DNA of 8,922 bases from CANHCC01 sp040381555 (GCA_040381555.1 JBEIHC010000113.1:1-8922), one strand, 5' to 3'; counted from the stretch's first letter, positions 1-6,060 are shown. Program-made: numbers and translations. Notes: generated by a model from the sequence alone, not told the origin.

Positions 1-263
1 TACCAAACTTAACATTCTTCATGATAAATAATTAAAGTTTTGGCAAGTTTTAATTATTTAACTAATAAAAATAAATTAATACATGTGCATAATTTGTTGA
101 TTTGTATACATTTACGAACATTTGTTTGCATAGACAAGCCCCGGAGGAGAGGGGATGCCGCCCACAAGCCACAACTCGTGAGTTTTTAGCTTATGTTTAA
201 TTGGCAAAAAACAGCAACTCGTTATAATTTAAACTCTTTCATTTACCCAAATAAAACAACCAC
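1..263. other. Non-coding intergenic stretch
   Basis: No open reading frame of coding character was found here on either strand. The first 120 bases are very AT-rich and include the hairpin at 25-60. A short GC-rich patch around 136-175 contains a small inverted repeat, AACTC/GAGTT (about 173-184). The octamer CAACTCGT occurs at about 172-179 and again at 213-220. No RNA gene or promoter is recognisable. Confidence 0.5.
25..60. repeat. Strong AT-rich inverted repeat (hairpin)
   Basis: A perfect 12-bp stem, TAAATAATTAAA (25-36) against TTTAATTATTTA (49-60), encloses a 12-nt loop that can itself extend the stem by two G-T wobbles and two T-A pairs. It lies about 235 bases downstream of the aminotransferase stop on the minus strand. 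It could be a bidirectional transcription end or a protein-binding palindrome. It lacks a GC-rich stem and a clean T-tract, so it is not a typical intrinsic terminator. The structure is seen; its function is not known. Confidence 0.5.
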
Positions 264-305
264 CCTTAACAACTAACCACTAACCACTAACAACTAACCC
301 CTAAT
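264..305. repeat. Heptanucleotide tandem repeat overlapping a gene end
   Basis: Consecutive 7-base units can be read on the plus strand: CCTTAAC, AACTAAC, CACTAAC, CACTAAC, AACTAAC, CCCTAAT, with core NACTAAC. The central four units (271-298) are nearly identical. The array runs into the aminotransferase gene, so the last codons (Ile398, Arg399, Gly400) and its TAG stop (294-296) come from the repeat. The 7-bp unit is not a multiple of three, so gain or loss of a unit beyond the stop is neutral, but loss of units containing the stop would change the C-terminus. Confidence 0.7.
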
Positions 306-1496
306 ACCTCCCTTCAAAAACCCCACCACCTGTTCTACTTGTTGTTCGGTAAGGGTTTCATAAAGGGGTAGTGTTATTTCTGCGCCGGAAAGGCGAAGGG
401 ACATTGGATAATCCGTCGGGTCATACCCTTGTTTCCGGTAAAATTGTAACGCTGGAACGGGAGTGTAATGCACACTGAATCCTATGCCTGCTTGTTTGGC
501 TTGTTCAATGATTGCGTTGCGTTTCTCGGGCGCCATCCATTTGAGGATTAAGGGAAAAATATGCCAAGCTGTCTGTTGTTGTTCATTTCCGGGATTAGGT
601 AATCCTGCCCATTCGATGCCTTGAAATAATTCAACATACTGAGCGGCAATTTTTCGACGGACGGGTAAAATATGGGATTCATATCGTTCCAGCTGCGCCA
701 ATCCCAGAGCGGCTTGGAAGTCGGTTAAGTTTCCTTTGATGCCGGGGTATTCCACTTCATAGCCGAAATTTCCGGTGGCAGTATCGGGGTTGGCCAAAGC
801 CGTCTTTCCATGGATGGCGGCCATTTTCAGCCAGGATACAACAGCGGAGGTATCGAATGATTTGGGTAAGCTCAGGCAAATGGCGCCCCCATCTCCTGTG
901 GTAATATTTTTGGCGCTATGAAAAGAAAAGACAGAGAGATCAGCTAAGGTGCCCGAAGGTTTGCCATTTTGCCAAGCGCCTATGCTATGCGCTGCATCTG
1001 CCAGTAACAGAGGCCTTCCCAGAGCTTCCTGTATGGGGGAATTGGCCTGAAACTTCTTTGAAATTTTCCAAGCTTCGAGCACCTGAAATATTTCCGGATA
1101 GTTGGCGGGCATTCCACCCAAATCTACGGCAATCACAGCCTTGGTGCGGGCACTTAGCAGGGAAGGCAATAAGGCAGGATCTGGTAAGAGGTCAGCTCCA
1201 CAATCCCAAAAAACAGGCTTTGCGCCCAGATTCCAGACTACATGAGCCGAGGCGCAATAAGAATAGGCCGGAACGATGACTTCATCACCAGCACCCACTC
1301 CCAACCAACGCAGGGCGAGTTCCATTCCTGCAGTATTGGAAGAAACAGCCAGAACTGCATCTGCACTTGTGTAGGTGCGCAAGGCATCTTCAAATCGTTT
1401 GGTCCAAGGGCCTGCATTCAGCCATCCAGATTGTAAACATTCTGTTACAGAATGAATCATCTCCGGGGTGATATTGGGGAGGTAGAAGGGGATCAT
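294..1496 (-). CDS. DegT/DnrJ/EryC1/StrS family PLP-dependent sugar aminotransferase
   Basis: A 400-residue fold-type I aminotransferase. This family transfers an amino group, usually from glutamate, to a keto group on a nucleotide-linked sugar, making amino sugars for LPS, O-antigen or other glycans in the cytoplasm. Visible hallmarks are the N-terminal substrate motif GWLNAGPWTKRFE (24-36), the cofactor loop SSNTAGMEL (52-60), DEVIVPAYSYCAS (71-83), the PLP-pyridine Asp in LADAAHS (Asp167) and the Schiff-base Lys196 in SFHSAKNITTGDGG. Residues about 131-165 form a longer-than-usual insert before LADAAH, which I recall from a Bacteroidota subgroup. Length is normal for the family. The ATG at 1496 starts a canonical MIPF N-terminus and lies 4 nt after a TATCTTTG box. 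The exact sugar substrate cannot be told. The first 16 codons are duplicated at 2300-2347. Confidence 0.93.
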   Translation of the reverse strand: MIPFYLPNITPEMIHSVTECLQSGWLNAGPWTKRFEDALRTYTSADAVLAVSSNTAGMELALRWLGVGAGDEVIVPAYSYCASAHVVWNLGAKPVFWDCGADLLPDPALLPSLLSARTKAVIAVDLGGMPANYPEIFQVLEAWKISKKFQANSPIQEALGRPLLLADAAHSIGAWQNGKPSGTLADLSVFSFHSAKNITTGDGGAICLSLPKSFDTSAVVSWLKMAAIHGKTALANPDTATGNFGYEVEYPGIKGNLTDFQAALGLAQLERYESHILPVRRKIAAQYVELFQGIEWAGLPNPGNEQQQTAWHIFPLILKWMAPEKRNAIIEQAKQAGIGFSVHYTPVPALQFYRKQGYDPTDYPMSLRLSGAEITLPLYETLTEQQVEQVVGFLKGGIRG

Positions 1497-1500
1497 GTGG

Positions 1501-1508
1501 CAAAGATA
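1501..1508 (-). promoter_or_regulatory. Bacteroidota -7 promoter box of the aminotransferase gene
   Basis: On the minus strand this reads TATCTTTG, an exact match to the TAnnTTTG -7 element of the Bacteroidota primary sigma factor. The box ends 4 nt (CCAC) before the ATG at 1496, so transcription would start at or almost at the start codon. No convincing -33 TTTG element was found at the normal distance; the closest TTTGCA lies about 36 bp away. Confidence 0.6.
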
Positions 1509-1608
1509 AGGGAAAGGGGGGGATTCGGCTTTAATCGCACTATTTGCAAAACAGATAACTTGCCTATTTATATGCTAGTTGCTTATATACATTTTACCCT
1601 CAAATGCT

Positions 1609-1616
1609 TATCTTTG
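1609..1616 (+). promoter_or_regulatory. Bacteroidota -7 promoter box of the PIN module
   Basis: TATCTTTG, followed by 4 nt (TATA) and the ATG at 1621. It supports the ATG at 1621 as the true start over the in-frame TTG at 1579, which would place the promoter inside the coding region. No clear -33 element is seen. Confidence 0.55.
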
Positions 1617-1620
1617 TATA

Positions 1621-2091
1621 ATGGAAAGTAAACGCCTGACGCTCTATATTGACACATCTGGTATTGGTGGATACTTTGATGTAGAGTTTGAAAAAGAGAC
1701 GCGACAACTATTTGATAACATCCATTCTGGTCAGTATGAGGTGATGTTTTCCTCCGTTACAGAGGCAGAATTGACGAATGCGCCAGAACAGGTTAAGGAC
1801 TTATTGAGCAATCTTCCTTCTTCCTCTAAAAAAATGGTTTTTCTTACTGAAGAAATTGTTCGTTTAGCGGATGCTTATATTTCAGAACAAGTGGTGGGTA
1901 AAACGAGCTGAGAAGATTGTTTACACATTGCATTAGCCACCCTTCATAAGGCTGACATATTGGTCAGTTGGAATTTCAAACACATAGTAAATATTTTTAG
2001 AATCCGAGGATATAATTCTGTCAATCTGAAATTTGGCTATCCACAGATCGATATCCGTTCACCTAAAGACATAGTTGGTTATGAAACATGA
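1621..2091 (+). pseudogene. PIN-domain ribonuclease toxin-like gene, interrupted by in-frame TGA
   Basis: PIN domains are Mg-dependent RNases, commonly the toxins of type II toxin-antitoxin pairs. The frame opens with LTLYIDTSGIGGYFD (catalytic Asp11) and continues through SSVTEAEL (acidic residues about 48-50). It then meets TGA at codon 97 (1909-1911). Without any frame change it resumes as EDCLHIALATLHKADILVSWNFKH, the classic second half of this PIN family with Asp99 and the SWNFKH motif (116-121), ending at TGA 2089-2091. Read through, it has a normal length of about 155 residues. The translated product stops after 96 residues and loses the C-terminal half of the active site. A single point mutation explains this. 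Readthrough or a sequencing error are alternatives. The last 11 bases overlap the partner gene. Confidence 0.85.
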
Positions 2092-2236
2092 AAAACCTGT
2101 TATAGAAGGCTTTAAAGCCGTAAAATTTATGCGAGAAATCCGCGATAAAATTAGTGAAGAAATAAAAAACATGAGTGTTGAAGAGATTATTCAATACTTC
2201 GAAGAAAAGGGGAAATTAAAAGGCTCCGCAAAATAG
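2081..2236 (+). CDS. Small partner protein of the PIN module (putative antitoxin)
   Basis: An intact 51-codon gene beginning MKHEKPVIEGFKAVKFMREI and ending at TAG 2234-2236. It overlaps the end of the PIN reading frame by 11 bases, an arrangement typical of translationally coupled toxin-antitoxin genes. The protein is short, charged and probably helical, with a motif of the form KFMREIRDKISEEIKNMS (15-32) followed by an acidic EEIIQYFEEKGK stretch. I recall similar small proteins of the form AVKxMRxIRDxISxE encoded beside PIN genes in cyanobacteria and Bacteroidota. No DNA-binding fold is evident. The antitoxin role is inferred from position only. It is undamaged although its toxin partner is broken. 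Confidence 0.75.
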   Translation: MKHEKPVIEGFKAVKFMREIRDKISEEIKNMSVEEIIQYFEEKGKLKGSAK

Positions 2237-2260
2237 AGTTTCAATACTTTTACCTCTATT
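2232..2260 (+). terminator. Possible weak hairpin at end of PIN module
   Basis: A 7-bp inverted repeat, AATAGAG (2232-2238) and CTCTATT (2254-2260), spans the stop codon of the small partner gene with a 15-nt loop. No U-tract follows, so a terminator role is only a guess from position. Confidence 0.2.
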
Positions 2261-2280
2261 AATGCTCATACCCCATTAGA

Positions 2281-2292
2281 ATTAAATTTAAT
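2281..2292. repeat. 12-bp perfect palindrome
   Basis: ATTAAATTTAAT is its own reverse complement. It lies just beyond the point where similarity to the aminotransferase gene ends (about 2300) and contains the stop codon of the truncated copy. In AT-rich DNA it may be chance, but its place at a rearrangement junction is worth recording. Confidence 0.4.
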
Positions 2293-2347
2293 CAACAGCT
2301 GATTGAATCATCTCCGGCGTTATATTGGGGAGGTAGAAGGGGATCAT
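2288..2347 (-). pseudogene. Truncated second copy of the DegT aminotransferase gene start
   Basis: Read on the minus strand from the ATG at 2347, it encodes MIPFYLPNITPEMIQSAVD and then TAA (2288-2290). The first 16 codons match the aminotransferase gene at 1449-1496 in 44 of 48 bases. Three of the four differences are synonymous third-position changes (ATC/ATA, ACC/ACG, TCT/TCA) and one changes His to Gln. Similarity stops abruptly after the Ser codon. The remnant keeps its own TATCTTTG box at the same 4-nt distance. It is best read as the leftover 5' end of a paralogous or older allele of the aminotransferase. It could still be transcribed as a 19-residue peptide. Confidence 0.85.
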
Positions 2348-2351
2348 CTTT

Positions 2352-2359
2352 CAAAGATA
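2352..2359 (-). promoter_or_regulatory. Promoter box retained on the aminotransferase remnant
   Basis: Minus-strand TATCTTTG, identical to the box of the full-length gene at 1501-1508 and at the same 4-nt distance from ATG. All four intervening bases differ between the copies (AAAG here, CCAC there), which suggests the box and its spacing were kept by selection. Confidence 0.5.
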
Positions 2360-2418
2360 CTCAGTTTGTTAATTTCTCGGCTAAGGCAAAGAAGCATTTC
2401 CCTTTCTATGCTTTTCCT

Positions 2419-2426
2419 TATCTTTG
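2419..2426 (+). promoter_or_regulatory. Bacteroidota -7 promoter box of the lipoprotein-GT9 operon
   Basis: TATCTTTG, followed by 4 nt (TTCG) and the GTG start at 2431. It has the same spacing as the boxes at 1501, 1609 and 2352. It supports the unusual GTG start, since any upstream start would lie before the promoter. No -33 TTTG element is obvious. Confidence 0.55.
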
Positions 2427-2430
2427 TTCG

Positions 2431-3309
2431 GTGCGCTTGTTCATTCTGCTTCTATCCTTAAGCTTTTTGGGGGCTTGTCAAAATTCTGAAAGAAAGGATA
2501 TTCCTTTATCCTGCTCGCTTCAATTAGAACCTGGAATGAACCTGATAGCCTTTGAAGCTGAACTCAAGCGCATACGCATGCTAGGATTTCGGGAGATTCG
2601 ACTGGATGCCCCTTTAGTAAGAGGAGTATCTGGATTGCCGGAAGCCGATTCATTGATTCTAAAACTATTGCCTGAAGCCCTAAGGCTTACTCAATCTACC
2701 TTCGATCACTGGTCTTTCTGTGTTACCCGGCTACATCCGGATAGCATTGCAGATTCAACCACACTCAAATATTTTGGAACAGATTCTTGGTGCAATGCCT
2801 ATCAAAAAAGTGCAGAAAAATACCTTGCCGTTTTGCCTGCCTCCCCCAAACATCTGGTGGCTGGATGGAGTTTGCCCAATGCAGATACTCTTCCCTGTTT
2901 GCGAAAATGGATGCTTGATTTAAAAGCCCGATATACATCTGTCACTTGGTTAGTTCCGGCTACTGCCCTCCCCCATCCGATCCAAGAAACCTGCACCGAA
3001 ACAGGGGTACTCTGGGAGATTTCAGGCGAAGAGCCTTCTAAACCCTTTGCCCGGAAACTCAATCCGTTTATTGTTCAAAATAACCCTGGGAAAAAAGTAT
3101 ATGTCGGCGGATTTTACCCCAGACCGAGCCATGCTTCTGAAGATTTCCAAAATGTTCGCAGGTTTTGGCCTGAGGGTTCTTCGGTAAGTGGTATTACCTT
3201 CGCATCGGTATTTCCCGTTTCTACCCTCACCGATTCTCTCAAACCCGGAACCCTGGCTTATGAATCTGAGCTAAAAAGGGAAATTGCCGATTATTTACAG
3301 CAGCCATGA
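2431..3309 (+). CDS. Putative lipoprotein of unknown function
   Basis: A 292-residue protein starting at GTG, with a short hydrophobic signal (residues 2-15) and the lipobox LGAC (Cys16), then a Ser/Glu/Arg/Lys-rich linker. This predicts lipid attachment and export to the cell envelope. The mature part begins with LEPGMNLIAFEAELKRIRMLGFREIRLDAPL, which resembles the first strand-helix-strand of a TIM-barrel, glycoside-hydrolase-like fold; this is a weak impression from pattern alone. Aromatic patches (DHWSFCVT, VAGWSL, SVTWLVPAT, VLWEISGEE, KVYVGGFYPRP) look like alternating buried strands. I do not recognise a named family or a catalytic motif. Its TGA overlaps the ATG of the glycosyltransferase gene by ATGA, so the two are translationally coupled, hinting at a surface-glycan or envelope role. 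Confidence 0.8.
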   Translation: MRLFILLLSLSFLGACQNSERKDIPLSCSLQLEPGMNLIAFEAELKRIRMLGFREIRLDAPLVRGVSGLPEADSLILKLLPEALRLTQSTFDHWSFCVTRLHPDSIADSTTLKYFGTDSWCNAYQKSAEKYLAVLPASPKHLVAGWSLPNADTLPCLRKWMLDLKARYTSVTWLVPATALPHPIQETCTETGVLWEISGEEPSKPFARKLNPFIVQNNPGKKVYVGGFYPRPSHASEDFQNVRRFWPEGSSVSGITFASVFPVSTLTDSLKPGTLAYESELKREIADYLQQP

Positions 3310-4289
3310 GTCCCCGCATATTAGTCATACGATTTAGTTCAATGGGAGATATTCTCCTGACCACACCGGTATTAAGGGCATTGAGAGAAAAATACCCCCA
3401 AGGGGAAATTCATTTTCTGACCAAAGCAAAATTTCGGGAAGCAATCGAAACCCATCCCGTACCCGATCAATTCTGGTATTTGGAAAATAGCTTGCATGAA
3501 ATCATTCGTCAGTTGCAGCAGGTTCGGTTTGATATCGTGATTGACCTGCATGCCAGCATGAGGTCTGCCTTGGTTCGCTTTCAGCTTAATGGAGACCATT
3601 TTATTTTTCCTAAAAAAAGCCTGAACCGTTGGCTGTGGATGAAATTTAGAATCGGAAAACCAGACAGTCGCCACATAGTAGAAAGATATATGGCAGCACT
3701 GAAACCTTTAGGGATTATAAGCAGTGCAGGTAAGCTGGAATTCAACATCCATTCGGAAGTGTTGAATCGGGTAGTGCTAGAAAAAAAACAGCACTTTCAA
3801 CAGAATCCGGTAGCGATAGTATTGGCGGCAACTTGGAATACGAAGAAATGGCCAGAAGAGCATTTTATCCGATTTCTGAAGGGGCTGAATCGTTCTTTTG
3901 TACTGTTGGGAGGCCCAGGGGAGCAGGCAATGGGCGATCGAATTCTGCAAGAAACCCAAGGAGGAATCAACCTCTGTGGTCACTGCACTTTACAGGAAAG
4001 TGCCGCATGGATTGAGCAGGCTCCCTTCGTGATTACCCATGATACCGGATTGATGCATTTGGCGGCAGCTTTACAAAAGACCTGCTTTGTTATTTGGGGA
4101 AATACCACCCCTGAGCTGGGAATGTACCCTTGGAAAACGGAGTTTTATAATTTAGAAGTTCGGGGCTTGGAATGCAGGCCCTGTACACATCTCGGGCATG
4201 CTTTATGCCCGAAGGGTCATTTTGCCTGTATGCGTAATAATGACCCGGATAAGCTGTTGGGGATGGTGAATTTTTCTATTTCCGGTTAG
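3306..4289 (+). CDS. Glycosyltransferase family 9 (ADP-heptose:LPS heptosyltransferase-like)
   Basis: A 327-residue GT-B fold enzyme. Family 9 members transfer heptose from ADP-heptose to the growing LPS core at the cytoplasmic face of the inner membrane. The N-terminal signature ILVIRFSSMGDILLTTPVLRALREKYP (5-31, with Asp15 in the acceptor/catalytic loop) is canonical. So are DIVIDLHASMRSAL (76-89), AATWNTKKWPEEHF (174-187), LLGGPGE (200-206) and the nucleotide-sugar site THDTGLMHLAAAL (244-256), followed by WGNTTPELGMYPW. The tail CRPCTHLGHALCPKGHFACM (290-309) has four Cys, as in Bacteroidota members. Length is close to the family norm. It is co-translated with the upstream lipoprotein gene. 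Family assignment is firm; donor and acceptor are unproven. Confidence 0.93.
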   Translation: MSPRILVIRFSSMGDILLTTPVLRALREKYPQGEIHFLTKAKFREAIETHPVPDQFWYLENSLHEIIRQLQQVRFDIVIDLHASMRSALVRFQLNGDHFIFPKKSLNRWLWMKFRIGKPDSRHIVERYMAALKPLGIISSAGKLEFNIHSEVLNRVVLEKKQHFQQNPVAIVLAATWNTKKWPEEHFIRFLKGLNRSFVLLGGPGEQAMGDRILQETQGGINLCGHCTLQESAAWIEQAPFVITHDTGLMHLAAALQKTCFVIWGNTTPELGMYPWKTEFYNLEVRGLECRPCTHLGHALCPKGHFACMRNNDPDKLLGMVNFSISG

Positions 4290-4321
4290 GTGTCAACCCA
4301 GGTTGGGTGTCAACCCTAGTT
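4288..4321. repeat. 17-bp tandem duplication between convergent genes
   Basis: Two adjacent 17-bp units share the identical core GGTGTCAACCC (4289-4299 and 4306-4316) and agree at 14 of 17 positions. They fill the whole gap between the GT9 stop and the stop of the minus-strand gene, and the second unit supplies that gene's TAG (4316-4318). GGTTG/CAACC segments in the repeat can pair into short stems, so it might serve as a transcription end for both genes, but there is no U-tract. Confidence 0.55.
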
Positions 4322-5917
4322 AAACAAAGTAAACCCCAGACTGGAGAATTGATTAAAATCCTTTTGCTTGCGCTTGCGCCATAATTCGACTGAAGCTAGA
4401 TTTAATTTTTCCAGATTCGGAAGATCATCATCCAATACAAATCCTTCCTCATAGGAAACGGGAACATCGGTGAACAACTCCTCGTAAGTATAGGCCATAA
4501 TTTTACAGCAGGGATTCAACCGATTGAGATCCAGCGTTTCAAAATTTTGTTTTCCTAAATAAGCTATGATATGAAGATCACCCTGAGGATCGCCATCATC
4601 ATCCTTTGTACCTAAATGTGAATACAATTTTAGATTAAATCCAGTTTCACTCATTGTTTTCATCACAGATTTTAAAGGCAAGCTTTTCTGTCCATTCAGA
4701 TAGCCCTGGAAATTCACAATGACTAAAGCATTCTCCGAACATTTATTTTTTAGCTGAGTAATGGCCTGGTTTGTAAACATATGAAAGGGTTGCACTTCGC
4801 CGTTCACTACATCAATTATAACCAGGTCATATTGAGACTGGGTAGTATTTAGAAAATGTCTTCCATCATCAATAAAAATCTGAAAGCCTTCGGGAGTAAA
4901 CCCAAAGAATTTTTCTGCTAACTCTGGCATTCGTGGGTCTATCTCGACGATATCCGTTTGAAAGCCCATGGTTTTGAGTTCCATGGCCAAAGTACCGCCT
5001 GCCATTCCAATAAGTAATGCTCTGGAACCTGCCGGTTTAGAGCTAGCCATGGTTGCAAGTCGGTGAATATAAGGCCAGGAGGAATAGGGCAACTGGCTTG
5101 TCATGGCATAAGTCTGAGGAATACCATTGATCAGCATATACCTCATGACATGTTCATCAGTATCCAGATAATCCATAATGGAAATTTGCCCCATAATACC
5201 TTCCGATCTACTTTTGAGCCATACGATTCCGGAATTGATTTTTTTCTCCTGTTTCATTACCCATACCAAACCAAATAAAACGACCATCCCGGTTACGACA
5301 TAAGCCATTTTTTTAAAAGCCAGAAAACTAATACAGGCAATGCCTCCCAGAAGGGATGCCACCAGGATAACAGTACTTTTAATCCCCCACTCTGGCAATA
5401 AATACAAACCTGTTGTGAGCGTCATAACAATACCCGCAACAGTGGAGAGCGCATAGACCATCCCTGCTACCTTTCCAGTATTTTCTATAGTACGGGTTGC
5501 CATCTGAATCACAATAGGAGAAATCATTCCCATGCAAATCAATGGGGGCATTAGGAATACAAGGGCAGCTAGCAAGGATCCTAATCTGATACCAAGTGAA
5601 TCAGTAGATTGCATAATCCACACGGAAGAAAAAGGCATAAGCAAGACCAAGACAGCTCCAAGAAACATAATTAAGGGCGCAGTCAGAAAGCCCTTCCATT
5701 TATTGGCAATTCTCCCCCCTAGGAAATAACCGGAAGCCAGTCCCGCCAGCGTAACCGTTAATACCCCTGCCCACACATACAGGGTGGTACCGTAAAAAGG
5801 AGCCATCATTTTCACTCCCAGCAGTTCAATAGCCATGACAGAACCGCCTTCAATCATGACAATTGCATAAAGTAAAAGGACTGGCAAATTTGAAATTCTT
5901 GTTTGGCTAGGTTTCAT
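4316..5917 (-). CDS. Membrane-anchored spermidine synthase-like protein
   Basis: A 533-residue fusion of an N-terminal membrane domain with a C-terminal spermidine-synthase/methyltransferase fold. About seven hydrophobic segments lie near residues 12-35, 45-68, 80-101, 113-140, 150-173, 180-200 and 205-221. The cytosolic part follows with the nucleotide-binding glycine loop LLIGMAGGTLAMEL (301-314), the acidic EID (325-327), DDGRHFL (350-356) and YDLVIIDVVN (363-372), matching the Rossmann order of SpeE proteins. In classical spermidine synthase the last motif is D-S-(S/T)-D, with the second Asp in the polyamine site; here it is D-V-V-N (Asp369, Asn372). GGGDG is likewise altered to GMAGG. 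The fold is clear but aminopropyl transfer to putrescine is doubtful. It is monocistronic as far as seen, with no obvious TAnnTTTG box close to its ATG. Confidence 0.85.
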   Translation of the reverse strand: MKPSQTRISNLPVLLLYAIVMIEGGSVMAIELLGVKMMAPFYGTTLYVWAGVLTVTLAGLASGYFLGGRIANKWKGFLTAPLIMFLGAVLVLLMPFSSVWIMQSTDSLGIRLGSLLAALVFLMPPLICMGMISPIVIQMATRTIENTGKVAGMVYALSTVAGIVMTLTTGLYLLPEWGIKSTVILVASLLGGIACISFLAFKKMAYVVTGMVVLFGLVWVMKQEKKINSGIVWLKSRSEGIMGQISIMDYLDTDEHVMRYMLINGIPQTYAMTSQLPYSSWPYIHRLATMASSKPAGSRALLIGMAGGTLAMELKTMGFQTDIVEIDPRMPELAEKFFGFTPEGFQIFIDDGRHFLNTTQSQYDLVIIDVVNGEVQPFHMFTNQAITQLKNKCSENALVIVNFQGYLNGQKSLPLKSVMKTMSETGFNLKLYSHLGTKDDDGDPQGDLHIIAYLGKQNFETLDLNRLNPCCKIMAYTYEELFTDVPVSYEEGFVLDDDLPNLEKLNLASVELWRKRKQKDFNQFSSLGFTLFN

Positions 5918-6034
5918 TGAATATATTTATATTTACTTTCAGCGTTCAAGTTAAACTTTCTCAAAAGAATAAAAAAATTGGCTCTACGCCATTAATTGTG
6001 GGTAATTAAATCTTAGAAGTACCCTATATAGTGG

Positions 6035-6060
6035 TTATAAATCTTCTAGTTAATTTATAA
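6035..6060. repeat. Inverted repeat inside the MITE-like element
   Basis: TTATAAAT (6035-6042) pairs with ATTTATAA (6053-6060) over a 10-nt loop. The loop contains CTTCTA (6043-6048), which could instead pair with TAGAAG (6014-6019), so two mutually exclusive stems can be drawn. In AT-rich DNA this may be coincidence. Confidence 0.35.

Noticed and set aside
264..305. CRISPR-like array
   Set aside because: The units are 7 bp, directly adjacent and without spacers, so this is a simple tandem repeat.
1579..1620. Upstream TTG start adding 14 residues to the PIN protein
   Set aside because: The PIN fold starts with LTLYIDTSG directly after the ATG at 1621, and the extension would contain the TATCTTTG promoter box.
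1909..1911. TGA as a sense codon (alternative genetic code) or selenocysteine
   Set aside because: TGA is used as a normal stop by the lipoprotein gene, by glyA and at the end of the PIN frame itself, and no other gene has an internal TGA. No SECIS-like stem is evident after the codon, and the position is not a known catalytic Cys.
1497..2359. Complete transposon or integron cassette around the PIN module
   Set aside because: No transposase, integrase or terminal inverted repeats are present. The flanking repeats are direct and derived from a gene start, so only a recombination footprint can be claimed.
2802..3062. 86-codon minus-strand reading frame
   Set aside because: It lies entirely within the lipoprotein gene on the opposite strand, has no family features and no promoter or start context. 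It is an antisense shadow.
3372..3674. 100-codon minus-strand reading frame
   Set aside because: It is antisense to the well-conserved GT9 gene and has no coding character of its own.
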